From the NCBI GenBank assembly GCA_038030265.1, contig CM075939.1:48837253-48901252 (forward strand): a DNA stretch of 64,000 bases. Reading direction: 5' to 3'. Origin of the DNA: Corythucha ciliata (lineage: Eukaryota > Arthropoda > Insecta > Hemiptera > Tingidae). How positions within the stretch are numbered: position 1 is the stretch's first letter; the number at the start of each line of letters is the position of its first letter. The notes beneath the pieces are model-generated. The model saw only the letters and a program-made list of their open reading frames with translations. It ran no database searches and was not told the DNA's origin. Positions 1 through 13,416 of this stretch are shown one piece after another. The position numbers and the translations under genes are program-made.

Positions 1-3000
1 TCTCACGTAATAGTATAGTTGTCTCCCGGTAGCTATAATAGTGAGAGCAATAAAAATCTCCCTGTGCTGGGGTTTCCTACAACAGTTTTCTTCAACTTGA
101 AAGGAACTAAGGTGGATTGGTGTGATGGGTGGGGGGAGAAGCAGCCTTGGTAGCCTTGTACCAGTTTAATGAAAAAAAAAAAAAAGAAAAAAAAGTAAGG
201 TTTTCAAGACCGAGTGTCTTGGGTCTAAAGAGAGCTGCAGCAATGAGACAATATTGGGCACGCGAGGCCACTTTCAAGCTTAAGATACCATCGGTAAATT
301 GTTTCGCTTTTCTCTTCATTCCGTCTCCAACGCGTGGTTTTAGTACCACGAATGAGGTTGGTTTTGATTTCAAAAATTGAATGAAAAAATGCCACCTCTA
401 TAAGTTTCGATCGATAACAAACGAGTTTTTACGCCCAACCTTCGTATTTTCTCGTCAATAAGATTCGAAATTTTTATTCAAATCACCTCGTATAAAACTT
501 GGGACGAAATATTATTAAAAGAGACAAATAAAAAATGTGACCTTGAAATGTCCACAGGAAGGAGTGCCGAGGGGCTTTAAAGAAAAATGGAAAAGTAATC
601 TTGTAATGAGAGTTTCCTTCCGGAGAGTATAATATTTCGCTCCGCTTTTCTCCTTTTATGGGAGATCCCTTACCGTACTTATATTGCATACTTTTTTTTT
701 TCTTCCCCCTATAGCAAAACGACGGCGGATAGCGATGATAGATGAAGGGGCGAGGGATGCACGGATGTGCGGTTGGGTTTTACGGCTTTTCATCTTTTAT
801 TATTTTTTTTTTCTTCTTTCTTTTGACAGTTTGAAAAGCAAAACCTTTGCCATTTTTTCTGTTTCTTTTTTAATCACACACCCACCCACCGTGAGGGGGG
901 GGAGGGGTCCATCGTCTGTACAAATATTTCTGCGGATGAGAAACAGAGACGGCTATTCGGCGCCCGGTGAGATGAGAGAAGGGCGGCAAGACACGCAACT
1001 TTATTAATTTATTTTTAAAAAGTTATCATTTGAGTATCTTACTTGAAATGAGATAGGATGAAGAGCGATAAGAGAAGAGCGACGAGGGAGATAAAATAGC
1101 CGGCTTGGTAGATTCCGTTCACTTTCTGTCGTAACTGTAACATTAAAAACAAATTAAACGTCGTTTAAAGAGATGACATTTCGTTATTTAAATCACGGGA
1201 GACTCCGGAGAATTCATGATAAATTTGGCGGTTCATAAAAAACAAAAATACCAGTGGGGAACTAAACAGAAAAGGTAGTCAACAAACCGCACGACTCTCT
1301 GGTCGTGACAAAGAGAGCATAACTCCTCCACAGGTTCCTCCATCGAAAACTGTGGCGGAAAGCCATAAAATTGTTTTTGGACGACAAAATAAAATGAAAA
1401 GACAAGCGTGTCAAAAGCATTAATCCCTCGAAATTATGACGCTACGCACCATTCCCCCCCCTCTAACCCCCTTTTACCCAGCAACCACACACTGTTTCAT
1501 CTGTACCACAATAATTAGTGAACAACCGTTACAAGGCTTGCGCTGGTGTGTGTGTGATTGGCAGGGGGAGGGGAAAGGGAAAGGTTTTAGTAACTCTGTT
1601 TATTAAACCGTTCGTTTATTACCTGCTCTGTTCGTGACAAGCCTTTCCCTACAGCCCCATTTTAATTTTTAGGGAAGGAAAATAGGGTGTTGGGGGTTAT
1701 TAAAAATGCAATCGAAAAGTGAGATCGAAGTGAGAGTGATAAGAGGTTTGAAAAGCCTGTTTCAGAGGTGAAAGAATATTGATTGGAACGTTAAGTTCTA
1801 AATGCCAGCTGGTACAGCATTGTAAGAAGAAGAAATGTAATTAATAGGTCTTTATAAATTCACGTAAAAATGATGATACCTGACTTATTTTCCATGATTC
1901 CATGACTTTATTGACTCCCTCTATAAAAAGGACATTTTCCAGATTAATACCACCGGAATCTTCTTGTTACAGCCCGCATAAATTTAAGAAAAGGACAAGT
2001 ATTTTGAATGTTAAACTGACCCCAAGAATTCTCTGGAAAAGGATCTCGTGGGCGACGGTTTCACCACCGTTGAAACATCATTAAAATACAATCGAATCTT
2101 ACCCTCTCTTTCTTTCAAATTAATTCCGCCTGACAAAGCCCTCCAGGCCTTAGATACCATGTATTTTTGGAGAACGGGAAACCCCCTCCCCCACCCGTTT
2201 TTTTTCTTATGGATATTCGAAGTAAACCTACAGAAAATCAACCCGAACGACGGTGAACGGAAGACTATTGATTTTGAAACGTGAGAGCGTGATTGCTACT
2301 GTATGAGACAGAATGAAGATTGTGGAACAAAGTGGAAAGCCTCGAGAATGGGCCCCCTCCCCTCCCACTGTATACGGCTCAATATAACAGTTCCAATGAT
2401 GGATTGTCTCTCAAAGGAATCCATTTTGATGATGGTGAGTGATGGATTGGTGAGGAGCGGTGGAGAAGAGTTTGAGACGTGAAAGGTGTAAGGGCAAAGT
2501 TGCTGAATTTGAATCAGAGGGCGTCCTCTGGAAAGAGACTCGAGACGCTCTGGTATTTAGAGCAATATCTTCCGGATTTTATTTATTGCTTTCCTTCTCA
2601 TTTTATATTTCCTAGAAGAGGACCCCGATAGGACCTCTTCACCGTCCATGAACATCAGAGGTGTGACCGAATGACTGCACGTTCCCTCGCTGATTGTGAT
2701 ACCATTTTTTTTTTTACTACTATTAGAGAGCTACCGTCATCACCCACTACAAAGTTAATGATTTAGTCAATGAATTAGCCTTTTAGGCCGAAAAAAGCAC
2801 TTGACCAATAGGAAGTATGGACAAATAACGTTTAATATTGGGCATATGATTTCGGCCGATTGCCTCGGACGCAGAATGGCCCAAAGAGGCCACGGTTGTG
2901 CGTCGGGGTCAGGTAGCGGATTTGCGAGGTTGGTTTTGTTGGTTTAACCCCTCCCCCTCCCGCCGCCAAGAAGATGGAGTCTACTTTTATTGTAGATAGT

Positions 3001-3100
3001 ATTTCATCTTTTATGCCTAAGGACTGTTGAAGGGAGAGCTGCACAGATTACCCCCCCCCCACAATCCAATCAACAATAGCCAGAGTTTCACCTGTGCAAA
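1..3100. other. non-coding stretch, nothing recognised
   Basis: I see no conserved coding segment, RNA gene or transposon end here. The stretch is AT-rich with short homopolymers (T, A, G and C runs) and a short TG-rich patch near 1545. Open frames are short, lack recognisable motifs and overlap on both strands, as expected of random sequence. It could be intergenic or intronic. Confidence 0.5.
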
Positions 3101-3114
3101 GAAGGCGCAGAGGC

Positions 3115-3990
3115 TTTCAATTTTGCTTAAATTCAAAATTAAGACCAAAAAATTCATTCGGCATTCTATTCAGCTAGAAAACTTGTAATTTCACTCAAAG
3201 AACTCGCAATTTCACTGAAATCAAAACGTGGGACTCACAGTGCTGTGAATTTTCGGCCACTGTTGGATCCAAAATGTTGCAATTTTATCATTCGTGGATG
3301 GGAGAGGGGCTTTTCAGCTTACGACCGACTAGTCCGAGGTCTGAGCCCACGATAAACAATTGCAAACTTTTAATCACGGGCGGATATTTATGCAACAAAC
3401 TTGCACCATCTACGAAATTAAGACCCGAAACTTTGCATTAGCCCAAGAATTAAGACACAAAACTTGCATTTTATCAAGAATTGAGACCATAAACTTAAAA
3501 ATGTCACCGATTTTCAACTAGAAAACTTTAAATTTCAATCAATTTAGGACGCAAAATTGCAAATGCAACGCTTGGAGCTTAATATGTTACAATTAGACGG
3601 CTCAGCCGCACAGTGGCACAGTCGGGGCTGGCCAGCCAAAGGTCCGGCCTCACTAAAAGAAAAAGGGCAATTTCTCTTGATTTAAGCCTTTAAACTTGCT
3701 TAATTAAAGCCAGGAAATACGGCTGCTTCCCTAAAATTTCGCGGATTATATGCCTAAAAAAAAGGTTGTGGCTTCGCGGATATTCGTCCGCCTACATCGG
3801 GACCTGAGGTCACTAAAAAAAATAAATAAATAAAAATAAAAATTCTCGAAACTTTCAAATCCGCAAAATTAAAGACCAGGAACTTACAATTTTGATAAAA
3901 AATAAAGACGAAAAGTAGAATTTCACAGGTGTTTAGACCCTAAACTGTGAATTTCGCAGTTTTTGGCTCTGTTAGATTTTTGCGACTATA
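3115..3990. repeat. degenerate minisatellite block A (AACTTGCAATTT core)
   Basis: Imperfect repeats spaced about 25-35 bp carry variants of AAAACTTGCAATTTCAC, often followed by an AATTAAGACC-like spacer. Divergence between units is high. The block runs directly into block B. A reverse-oriented relative lies at 61740-61970. Confidence 0.6.
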
Positions 3991-4199
3991 TTGGCCATGG
4001 CCACACCCACGGCCACTAACAGAAAAAAAAAACAAAAAAACGTGCAATATCGTGAGTTTCAACCAGAAAGCTCCTATTTCGCTGATTTTCGCCTCCAGAG
4101 TGTTGCAATTTCTTGGTTTTTCATCGAAGCTCTTATACAGCTCTTACAGCCCACGGTCTACGTAGCTACGTTGTTTCGTAGCTACGAAACAAGCCAGTT

Positions 4200-5075
4200 T
4201 GATTTTTGGACCCGCAACGTGCAATTTTGCGGGTATTTATACCGAAACCTTACAATTTCGAGGATATTTGATGACGCTTCAAATGATGTTATTTGTAGCT
4301 ATTTTTCTCGAGCGTTTTTCCTAAATTTTTGCTATGATGAACATTTTTTACAATTTGTGCTACGAATTGGTGATTTTTTGCGTTTGTCTCCAAAAGAGTG
4401 AGTAAATGAGCGATTTTATCCCGTGAGTGATGTTTCTTAATTTTTCACGAGTTATGGCGATTTCCTCCATTTTAGCGGCAAATTAGCGAGATTTTTTTTT
4501 TTAGCAGGGGATTAGCACTTTTCTAAGTTTTAGCTGAAAATTAGCGTTTTTCTCAACATTAGCCTTGAAATAGAGGGCTTTTCACAAACTAGGGATTATT
4601 TTGGTTCACCATTCGCTGTGCATGAGCGATTTTTCTGTTTGACCAACGAATTAGCGGGTTTTTCACCCATTGCTATAAATTTACACTTTTTCTCCATTCT
4701 GCCACAAAAGTTGGCTTCAGTAGCCGCGAATGGAATATTATTCAATTTTGAAGCAAATTATAATAATTTTAGCCGCGAATTAGTGCTTTTTCCTAATTTT
4801 AGCAGAGTAGTAGCGTTTAAAACTTGTGAATTTGCGAATTTTCTCAATTTCCGTCATGAATTGGCGTTTTGCGCAATTTGAACTGAAAATTGGCGATTTT
4901 TTCCATTTTTAGCCGTGAATTAGCACTTTTTCTCAATTTAGGCTAATATTAACCTATTAACCTATACCTAAAATTATGAGATTTTTAAATATCTTAATTT
5001 TTGGCCGGACTATTTATTTATTTTCTAAATATTACCAGCAAATTAGCGGTTTCTTCAAATTTTAGCACCCCCTGA
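4200..5075 (+). repeat. degenerate minisatellite block B, forward orientation
   Basis: Repeats of about 29-31 bp with consensus parts TTTTTCTCAATTTTAGC and CGCGAATTAGCG. The same family fills 27870-30800, 33303-33715, 55865-56444 and 60963-61400 in this orientation, and 14440-15140 and 35188-36940 inverted. Units are strongly diverged, with no long perfect copies. Confidence 0.75.
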
Positions 5076-5189
5076 GCATCCTCGATCACGTGAATCGCGA
5101 CATTCAAGGAAAAATTAACGCAAAATACCGCGTCAAGGGCGACAAAATTATGCGAAACGCTTCACGAAGACCAATGTTACGGTGACATA

Positions 5190-6375
5190 GTGTCCATTTT
5201 ATGAAAAAAAAACTTGTCAGTTTCACAAAGAAATGGTCAATTTGTCTATTTTATGAGAAAACTTTCAATTTTATAATAAATCTTAAGCTCATAAGCATAA
5301 TGGTTAATTTTATGCGGACATTTTCAGTCTAAAAGGTGTCAATTGATGAATACATCGTCAGTTAAGTAAGGAATTAGTCGATTTTATGAAGAAAATAACA
5401 AATTGTAAGAGGAATTGTCAATATAATAAGAAAATTGCCCTTTTGAACGAATTTTCAATTTTGTAAGGAAATTGCGAATTTCAAGAGGAAATCGTAAATT
5501 TTCCCGGGACGAAATTGTCAGCTTCACGAGGAAATTGTCATTTTTATCAGCAAATTGACATTTTTACTGTCAATCCAATTAAAAACTTGTCAATTTGAAG
5601 AAGAAATCGCCAATTTGACGTAGAAATAGTCAATTTGTGGAGGAAATTGTAACTTATCACCAATAGTTCTATTTTTGGTCCTTCAAACTTATTAATTTTT
5701 CCTCATGACTCGATGGGCAGTTGCCCTATCGGCGTTTATTGTTGATCGTTTATTTTGGCTTTAAACTACTTATTTTTGTCCGTTATTTGTCCGTTTTGTC
5801 GTGTTATTTTAGCCGATAATACGCGGAAATGACCAATTTTGAGAGTAAATTGTCAGTTTTATGAGGTAATTATCAATTTCATGTGGGAAATTTTAAAATT
5901 TTATAAGGAAATTGTTGATTTTATGGGGGAATTGTGAATTTTATGAGGCAATTTTCAGTTTTATAAAGAAATGTCAATATTATGAGGAAAGTGTCAATTA
6001 TAATGACGAAATTCAATTTCATGAGGGAATTGCCAGTTTCATGAGGAAATTGTCACTTTTATGAGGATTTTGTCAATTTTATGAGGACACTGTTAATTTT
6101 ATGGGGGAATTTTCAATTTCATGACGAAATTGTCAATTTTATAAAGAAATGTCACTTTATGAGGAAATTGTCGATTATATGATGAAATTCAATTTAATGA
6201 GGAAATTGTCAATTTTATGAGGAATTGTCAATTTTATGAGGGAATTGTCAATTTTATGAGGGAATTGTCAATTTTATGTGAAAAATGTCAATTTTAGGGG
6301 GAAATTGTCAATTTTATATGGAAACTGTCAATTTCATGAGAAAAATGTCAATTTTAAAGGAAATGTAAATTTTTT
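5190..6375 (+). repeat. minisatellite block C (20 bp unit)
   Basis: Tandem units of about 20 bp, best preserved near 6200-6290, where the unit AATTGTCAATTTTATGAGGG repeats almost perfectly. Earlier units are more diverged. The left breakpoint of the 3.95 kb EcKL duplication lies in the last units. A few isolated units recur at 6832-6866 upstream of the gene. Confidence 0.8.
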
Positions 6376-7148
6376 GAGGATGTCGTCTATTTTTGGCTTA
6401 TTATTTCTCAATAATAAGTCTTTGTAATCGTATCGCAAAAAAAATTTTTTGACCCCCCCCCTCAAAATTTGTAGTTTTACGTTTCAAAGTGCGTAGGATC
6501 CAAATCTGCAATAAAAAAAAAGTGTCCGTCCACCGTCCGGGCCATATCTTGCCCTGGGATTGCTCGAAAAAACTCGTTCTTTCACACATAGACTCCATTT
6601 GGGGTCTAGTTGGTTCTAACATCTGATCAGTTTGATCAAATAAACTCCTTGGGTTTTATGGGCCAAAAGCGGGTCCAAAATGGGGATTTTCAAAGGATTT
6701 GGGGTCATAGGGGTGTGGGGTGTCGATTTTGATGTAATTTCAAGCCGGGTTTGACTACATCCATGAATAATAAACCCACAGTCGAAATAATAAGGCATTC
6801 TTCGATAATTCGCAGCGTTTTGAGGAAATTTTCACTTTTATGAGGAAATTGTCAATTTCATATGGAAAGGCCGCTTGACGGGACTTTGAACGGATATTCG
6901 TGATTCTTGGCACTGACTGATGAAAATAACAATAATACCGTCGGAATTGCACCGACATTAAGCGAGCGTGATCTAAAGCAATGTGGACGACTTAATTGCG
7001 AGAGATATCGCCAATAGGTTGAATAATGTGGTTTAATTGTTCAAAAACGTTTATAATAATTGGTGCCCCAATGACTTTACGAGTGCAGGTAAAAAGACTA
7101 CGCGCTTATCATTTCATAAGTTTTCCTCTTGCTAGGCACCGAAGAAAA
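6376..7148. other. upstream region of EcKL copy 1
   Basis: Non-coding sequence between block C and the start codon. It has two stray block C units near 6840 and a C run near 6457. No core promoter motif can be assigned with confidence. The same region precedes copy 2, so both copies may have kept their proximal regulatory sequence. Confidence 0.45.
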
Positions 7149-8685
7149 ATGACCGAAACTACGGCTTGGGTGGAGTCAATATTGAAAAAACACAATCAGG
7201 AGCTGTCTGTCGTACGAGTGTTGTCAGCATCCGAGACGCCCTTCTTTCCTCACGCGGGGGAGTGCTACCTGAGTTATGTAACGAGATTGAAATTCCGGAT
7301 GGTTCGAGGTGATGGGACTACGGTGATAAATTCACTGGTCGTCAAAACGTTACCAAAGGATAGTGTGGCTTCGCTGTTGGTTCAGGAGAGTGGCGCTAAT
7401 TTTCTGGAGTTTACAGTTAAGTGAATGAGCTTTTAAAGGGGCCAATAATTGAATCTAATTTTGATAGGGTCCTGATTTTAGTTACACTGAACAGGGATGG
7501 TTATCACTAGGGTAAAAAAAAAAATCTTAAAATTATTGTTTGCGTAGATGTATCGCGATGTTTTTCCTGCTATGGAGAACCTGATGATCGAGAGGGGCCT
7601 CACCGACGAGTTCCTCTGGCCCAAATGCTTCGCAATGAGACACTACAATAAAATAGTTCTAGAAGATCTCACGGTACCTGAACTAATAAAACTATATTCT
7701 CACCATCCCTCCTATGAATGAAACTAATAGAAGGTGAACCATTTTGTTTTCCTCTTTCTATAGACTCGAGGTTACAAAATGTGCGACAGAGTCACTGGAC
7801 TTGACTTTGAACACTGCACGCTCGTCATGCAAAACCTCGGCCTATTCCACTCTCTTTCACTAGCTCTAAAAAACAATGGCGTCTTATCGCGGATGTTATT
7901 CGGTAAAAGTGTTCTTGATAAAAATGCACACATTTTGAACATACTCGTCGATGAACCGTTTCAAAACTTGCTTCGAGAGATGAAAGGATGGGGGCCAGAG
8001 TGGTGAGTATATGGCGAGCAAATAGAAACAAATTATTGGAAGCACGACAATTTCATGAATTTGATAGGTCTGACGTTTACGTGAAATTGAAGAATAACGA
8101 AGACATTTTCCGCGACCGTGTTATCGACTCATTCAAGTCGAATGAATATGAAGTTCTAGTTCACACCGATTGCTGGACAAACAATTTTTTATTTAAATAC
8201 GATGTCTACACGGGACGACCTGTTCAAATGAAGTACAGTCACCTAATAAATAGGGATATTGAGTCTTATGAAAAAATTTTAACATAATTTTCAGACTTCT
8301 AGACTATCAGTCACCAACCCTAGCCAACCCCGTCGTTGATCTCGTCTACTTTTTAGTCACAACACCCAATTTAGAGGCGAGGCCTCGTTCCCAAGAGCTC
8401 ATCAACGTCTACTACAATTCCTTAGTTCTCAACGTGAAACGCTTAGGAGTGAAGCCGGCGCTTCAACCAACACTTGAATTCATTCAGAATGAGTACAGGC
8501 GACTTATTTTTCTACGACTACGCACCATGATATTCCACCTGCCGATTTTTCTCGAAAAAGACAGAAGCAATACGTTTAGTTTTGCCGATGCAATAGGTGG
8601 GCTTAGGCGGGAAAAGTACGACGATGATATGGTGAAGATCTTTAAAATGATTTTAATGGAAGCCTTGGAGGATGGCTCCTTGTAA
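7149..8685 (+). CDS. ecdysteroid kinase-like (EcKL/CHK) protein, copy 1
   Basis: EcKL proteins are small-molecule kinases of the choline-kinase-like fold; characterised members phosphorylate ecdysteroids and others are linked to detoxification. The substrate here is unknown. Exons read as 7149-7415, 7548-7673, 7764-8002, 8068-8232 and 8295-8685, all with GT-AG introns, giving 1188 nt and 395 aa, the usual family length. Visible motifs: N-lobe lysine in VVKTLP (K66), hinge VLEDL (126-130) followed by RGYK, catalytic-loop HTDCWTNN (243-250, D245 as catalytic base) and metal-binding LLDYQ (267-271, the DFQ equivalent), then DLVYFLVTT. HTD replaces the common HGD. The ATG at 7149 fits the family start; an in-frame upstream ATG lacks conserved sequence. 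The gene looks intact. Copy 2 lies 3947 bp downstream. Confidence 0.9.
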
Positions 8686-9469
8686 TTCCTCCTCACCAGC
8701 TAAGTTAGTAAAGAATCAAATTATTCAAATTATGTTATTCCAACGCTTGAAGATCTGCACTAACCACGGTGAAAACTGAAAACTTTATTTAATTTATGGT
8801 GAAGGAGCGAATGAAAAGCGTCTGCTTTCCTAGGAGAAACTCACACTACAGAAAAGAATTCGCAGAAGAAAACAATTTATTCCGCCAATATTTCATTTTT
8901 CGTGTTCTACGACTTGTTTTTCCAGTTTCTGTATTGATAGCTTATAAAATTAATTACTTTGATAATGTTGTTTTTCCTACCCAGCGATCGATCTCTAGCC
9001 TCCCTTCCCCTCCCCCTGGTTTATAGCTATAGTACTCGGGTTGATTGAAAGTAGAGTGAAATGAAGCTAAAAGACGTTCGTCAGATTCCTTGATTCAAGA
9101 AGGTTGAAATATATAACCGACGTGAAATTAATGAAGAAAACTTATTTCTGGTGGTGTGGAGGAGTCCAAAGGGCTTTCAAATGGAAAACTCCCCTTCCTT
9201 GGCATAGTTCTCAAGAAAATACACTATCGATCAAGACGCTGCGCGGTTCAAAATTTAATCACAGGAAAATCGGCGATGCGTGTTGAGATTTGTGGCAGAA
9301 CAGGGTAATGAACGACTGAGCATCGATGTACGAGTAATCCGCCTAGGAACTGTTTATCAATCTACCAAAAAAATTGACTTCTCATCTCCAGAATAATATG
9401 CTTGAGTGGGCCGCATCCTCGGCCCACCCTTTTAAGGACATCTAACAATATCGTCGACTGAAATTTAAG
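8686..9469. other. 3' flank of EcKL copy 1
   Basis: Non-coding sequence between the stop codon and repeat block D, duplicated almost perfectly at 12633-13416. No canonical AATAAA lies close to the stop codon, so the polyadenylation site is unclear. Nothing else is recognised. Confidence 0.4.
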
Positions 9470-10294
9470 ATATTAACTTACGGAAACGCGCGAATTTCGC
9501 TTTTAGAAGGAGTCAGTCCCGTAAGATTGGGGTTTTTATGGCACAGAAATCACGAACTTTGGGTTTTTTAATAGCGATTTCCATTCTGCGTCCTCTCCAT
9601 GAACATTTACATGTTTTAATTCAGAGAGGACGGGTAGAAAAACTTACACCGCACGAGTGTATTGCACTGAATGAAAAACACCATAGGAGCCAGTGCCCTC
9701 GATATCGGCATGCAATGGAGCCAAACCCGCGTAATTGATTTTGAACAAAATCAAAACGTGCGAAAATAGGGTTTCGAGAGAGCCAAAAACCAAGCCAAAT
9801 TAGTTTTTCGAAGGGCCAAACCAGTGAATTAGGTTTTTAAAGAAGCCAAAACCGCGAAATGTCATTATCGAAATAGCGTCAAACGCGAGAATTGGCGTTT
9901 TGATGGAGCTAAACCCACGCAATTGGGGTTTTGGGGGAGGCCAAACTGTGACATTGGTTTTCGAAAGAACCAAGCACGTTTAATTAATTTTCGACGCATC
10001 CAAACTAGCATAATTGATTCTTTAAAGAGTGAATCTCGTGAAATCTTGATCGTGATTTTTGAACTGTTCGGCCAAAATAATTAGAAGATCCAAAATCTTG
10101 ATTCAGAGGCTTATTTGGACCACAGACTATGGATTTCGATCTAGAGCACCTCTCTCAAAAACTGTCAATTTCGTAATATAAACGGAAAACATAATTGGAA
10201 ACTGCCAATTTTGTCAGACCAAACTGTGAATTATGTTCCGAAAACTGACAGTTTCAATGATTTCATTAGAAACTGTCAATTTCATGGTAAAAAC
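9470..10294. repeat. minisatellite blocks D and E, first copy
   Basis: Block D (to about 10070) has roughly 30 bp units with GAATTGGGGTTTTG or GAATTAGGTTTTT followed by GAGCCAAACC. Block E (10140-10294) has units of about 24 bp containing AAACTGTCAATTT. The right end of block E supplies the duplication breakpoint. A 45 bp imperfect hairpin interrupts block D near 9588-9632. Confidence 0.65.
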
Positions 10295-11095
10295 TGTCAA
10301 TTTTAAAGGAAATGTAAATTTTTTGAGGATGTCGTCTATTTTTGGCTTATTATTTCTCAATAATAAGTCTTTGTAATCGTATCGCAAAAAAAATTTTTTG
10401 ACCCCCCCTCAAAATTTGTAGTTTTACGTTTCAAAGTGCGTAGAATCCAAATCTGCAATAAAAAAAAAGTGTCCGTCCGCCGTCCGGGCCATATCTTGCC
10501 CTGGGATTGCTCGAAAAAACTCGTTCTTTCACACATAGACTCCATTTGGGGTCTAGTTGGTTCTAACATCTGATCAGTTTGATCAAATAAACTCCTTGGG
10601 TTTTATGGGCCAAAAGCGGGTCCAAAATGGGGATTTTCAAAGGATTTGGGGTCATAGGGGTGTGGGGTGTCGCTTTTGATGTAATTTCAAGCCGGGTTTG
10701 ACTACATCCATGAATAATCAACCCACAGTCGAAATAATAAGGCATTGTTCGATAATTCGCAGCGTTTTGAGGAAATTTTCATTTTTATGAGGAAATTGTC
10801 AATTTCATATGGAAAGGCCGCTTGACGGGACTTTGAACGGATATGCGTGATTCTTGCCACTGACTGATGAAAATAACAATAATACCGTCGGAATTGCACC
10901 GACATTAAGCGAGCGTGATCTAAAGCAATGTGGACGACTTAATTGCGAGAGATATCGCCAATAGGTTGAATAATGTGGTTTAATTGTTAGAAAGCGTTTA
11001 TAATAATTGGTGCCCCAATGACTTTACGAGTGCAGGTAAAAATACTACGCGCTTTTCATTTCATAAGTTTTCCTCTTGTTAGGCACTGAAGAAAA

Positions 11096-12632
11096 ATGAC
11101 TGAAACTACGGCTTGGGTGGAGTCAATATTGAAAAAACACAATCAGGAGCTGTCTGTCGTACGAGTGTTGTCAGCATCCGAGACGCCCTTCTTTCCTCAC
11201 GCGGGGGAGTGCTACCTGAGTTATGTAACGAGATTGAAATTCCGGATGGTTCGAGGTGATGGGACTACGGTGATCAATTCACTGGTCGTCAAAACGTTAC
11301 CAAAGGATAGTGTGGCTTCGCTGTTGGTTCAGGAGAGTGGCGCTAATTTTCTGGAGTTTACAGTTAAGTGAATGTGCTTTTACAGGGGCCAATAATTGAA
11401 TCTAATTTTGATAGGGTCCTGATTTTAGTTACACTGAACAGGGATAGTTATCACTAGGGTAAAAAAAAAAATATTGAAATTATTGTTTGCGTAGATGTAT
11501 CGCGATGTTTTTCCTGCTATGGAGAACCTGATGATCGAGAGGGGCCTCACCGACGAGTTCCTCTGGCCCAAATGCTTCGCAATGAGACCCTACAATAAAA
11601 TAGTTCTAGAAGATCTTACGGTACCTGAACTAATAAAATTATATTCTCACCATCCCTCCTATGAAAGAAACTAATAGAAGGTGAACCATTTTGTTTTCCT
11701 CTTTCTATAGACTCGAGGTTACAAAATGTGCGACAGAGTCACTGGACTTGACTTTGAACACTGCACGCTCGTCATGCAAAACCTCGGCCTATTCCACTCT
11801 CTTTCACTAGCTCTAAAAAACAATGGCGTCTTATCGCGGATGTTATTCGGTAAAAGTGTTCTTGATAAAAACGCACACATCTTGAACATACTCGTCGATG
11901 AACCGTTTCAAAACTTGCTTCGAGAGATGAAAGGATGGGGGCCAGAGTGGTGAGTGTATGGCGAGCAAATAGAAACAAATTATTGGAAGCACGACAATTT
12001 CATGAATTTGATAGGTCTGACGTTTACGTGAAATTGAAGAATAACGAAGACATTTTCCGCGACCGTGTTATCGACTCATTCAAGTCGAATGAATATGAAG
12101 TTCTAGTTCACACCGATTGCTGGACAAACAATTTTTTATTTAAATACGATGTCTACACGGGACGACCTGTTCAAATGAAGTACAGTCACCTAATAAATAG
12201 GGATATTGAGTCTTATGAAAAAATTTTAACATAATTTTCAGACTTCTAGACTATCAGTCACCAACCCTAGCCAACCCCGTCGTTGATCTCGTCTACTTTT
12301 TAGTCACAACACCCAATTTAGAGGCGAGGCCTCGTTCCCAAGACCTCATCAACGTCTACTACAATTCCTTAGTTCTCAACGTGAAACGCTTAGGAGTGAA
12401 GCCGGCGCTTCAACCAACACTTGAATTCATTCAGAATGAGTACAGGCGACTTATTTTTCTACGACTACGCACCATGATATTCCACCTGCCGATTTTTCTC
12501 GAAAAAGACAGAAGCAATACGTTTAGTTTTGCCGATGCAATAGGTGGGCTTAGGCGGGAAAAGTACGACGATCATATGGTGAAGATCTTTAAAATGATTT
12601 TAATGGAAGCCTTGGAGGATGGCTCCTTGTAA
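11096..12632 (+). CDS. ecdysteroid kinase-like (EcKL/CHK) protein, copy 2
   Basis: Near-identical duplicate of the upstream gene, with exons 11096-11362, 11495-11620, 11711-11949, 12015-12179 and 12242-12632. All splice sites and the 395-aa frame are kept, as are K66, VLEDL, HTDCWTNN with D245, and LLDYQ. By eye I count eight coding substitutions, three of them amino-acid changes: H121P just before the hinge strand, E300D, and D377H near the C-terminus. None hits a catalytic residue. The 5' leader and introns also match copy 1 closely. Both copies are expected to be functional; whether they differ in expression or substrate cannot be seen. Confidence 0.9.
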
Positions 12633-13416
12633 TTCCTCCTCACCAGCTAAGTTAGTAAAGAATCAAATTATTCAAATTATGTTATTCCAACGCTTGAAGA
12701 TCTGCACTAACCACGGTGAAAACTGAAAACTTTATTTAATTTATGGTGAAGGAGCGAATGAAAAGCGTCTGCTTTCCTAGGAGAAACTCACACTACAGAA
12801 AAGAATTCGCAGAAGAAAACAATTTATTCCGCCAATATTTCATTTTTCGTGTTCTACGACTTGTTTTTCCAGTTTCTGTATTGATAGCTTATAAAATTAA
12901 TTACTTTGATAATGTTGTTTTTCCTACCCAGCGATCGATCTCTAGCCTCCCTTCCCCTCCCCCTGGTTTATAGCTATAGTACTCGGGTTGATTGAAAGTA
13001 GAGTGAAATGAAGCTAAAAGACGTTCGTCAGATTCCTTGATTCAAGAAGGTTGAAATATATAACCGACGTGAAATTAATGAAGAAAACTTATTTCTGGTG
13101 GTGTGGAGGAGTCCAAAGGGCTTTCAAATGGAAAACTCCCCTTCCTTGGCATAGTTCTCAAGAAAATACACTATCGATCAAGACGCTGCGCGGTTCAAAA
13201 TTTAATCACAGGAAAATCGGCGATGCGTGTTGAGATTTGTGGCAGAACAGGGTAATGAACGACTGAGCATCGATGTACGAGTAATCCGCCTAGGAACTGT
13301 TTATCAATCTACCAAAAAAATTGACTTCTCATCTCCAGAATAATATGCTTGAGTGGGCCGCATCCTCGGCCCACCCTTTTAAGGACATCTAACAATATCG
13401 TCGACTGAAATTTAAG

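Larger units (their letters stand above)
6346..10294. repeat. tandem duplication unit 1 (3949 bp, EcKL-bearing)
   Basis: The sequence from the TGTCAATTTT at 6346 recurs from 10295 with only scattered substitutions and small indels, for example a C run two bases shorter near 6457. The unit holds upstream non-coding DNA, one EcKL gene, and downstream repeat blocks D (about 9470-10070) and E (10140-10294). Low divergence in coding and non-coding parts alike indicates a recent event. Confidence 0.9.

Noticed and set aside
5190..6375. Regular 20 bp repeats considered as a CRISPR array
   Set aside because: Units are contiguous without unique spacers, diverged, and in eukaryotic sequence with spliced genes.
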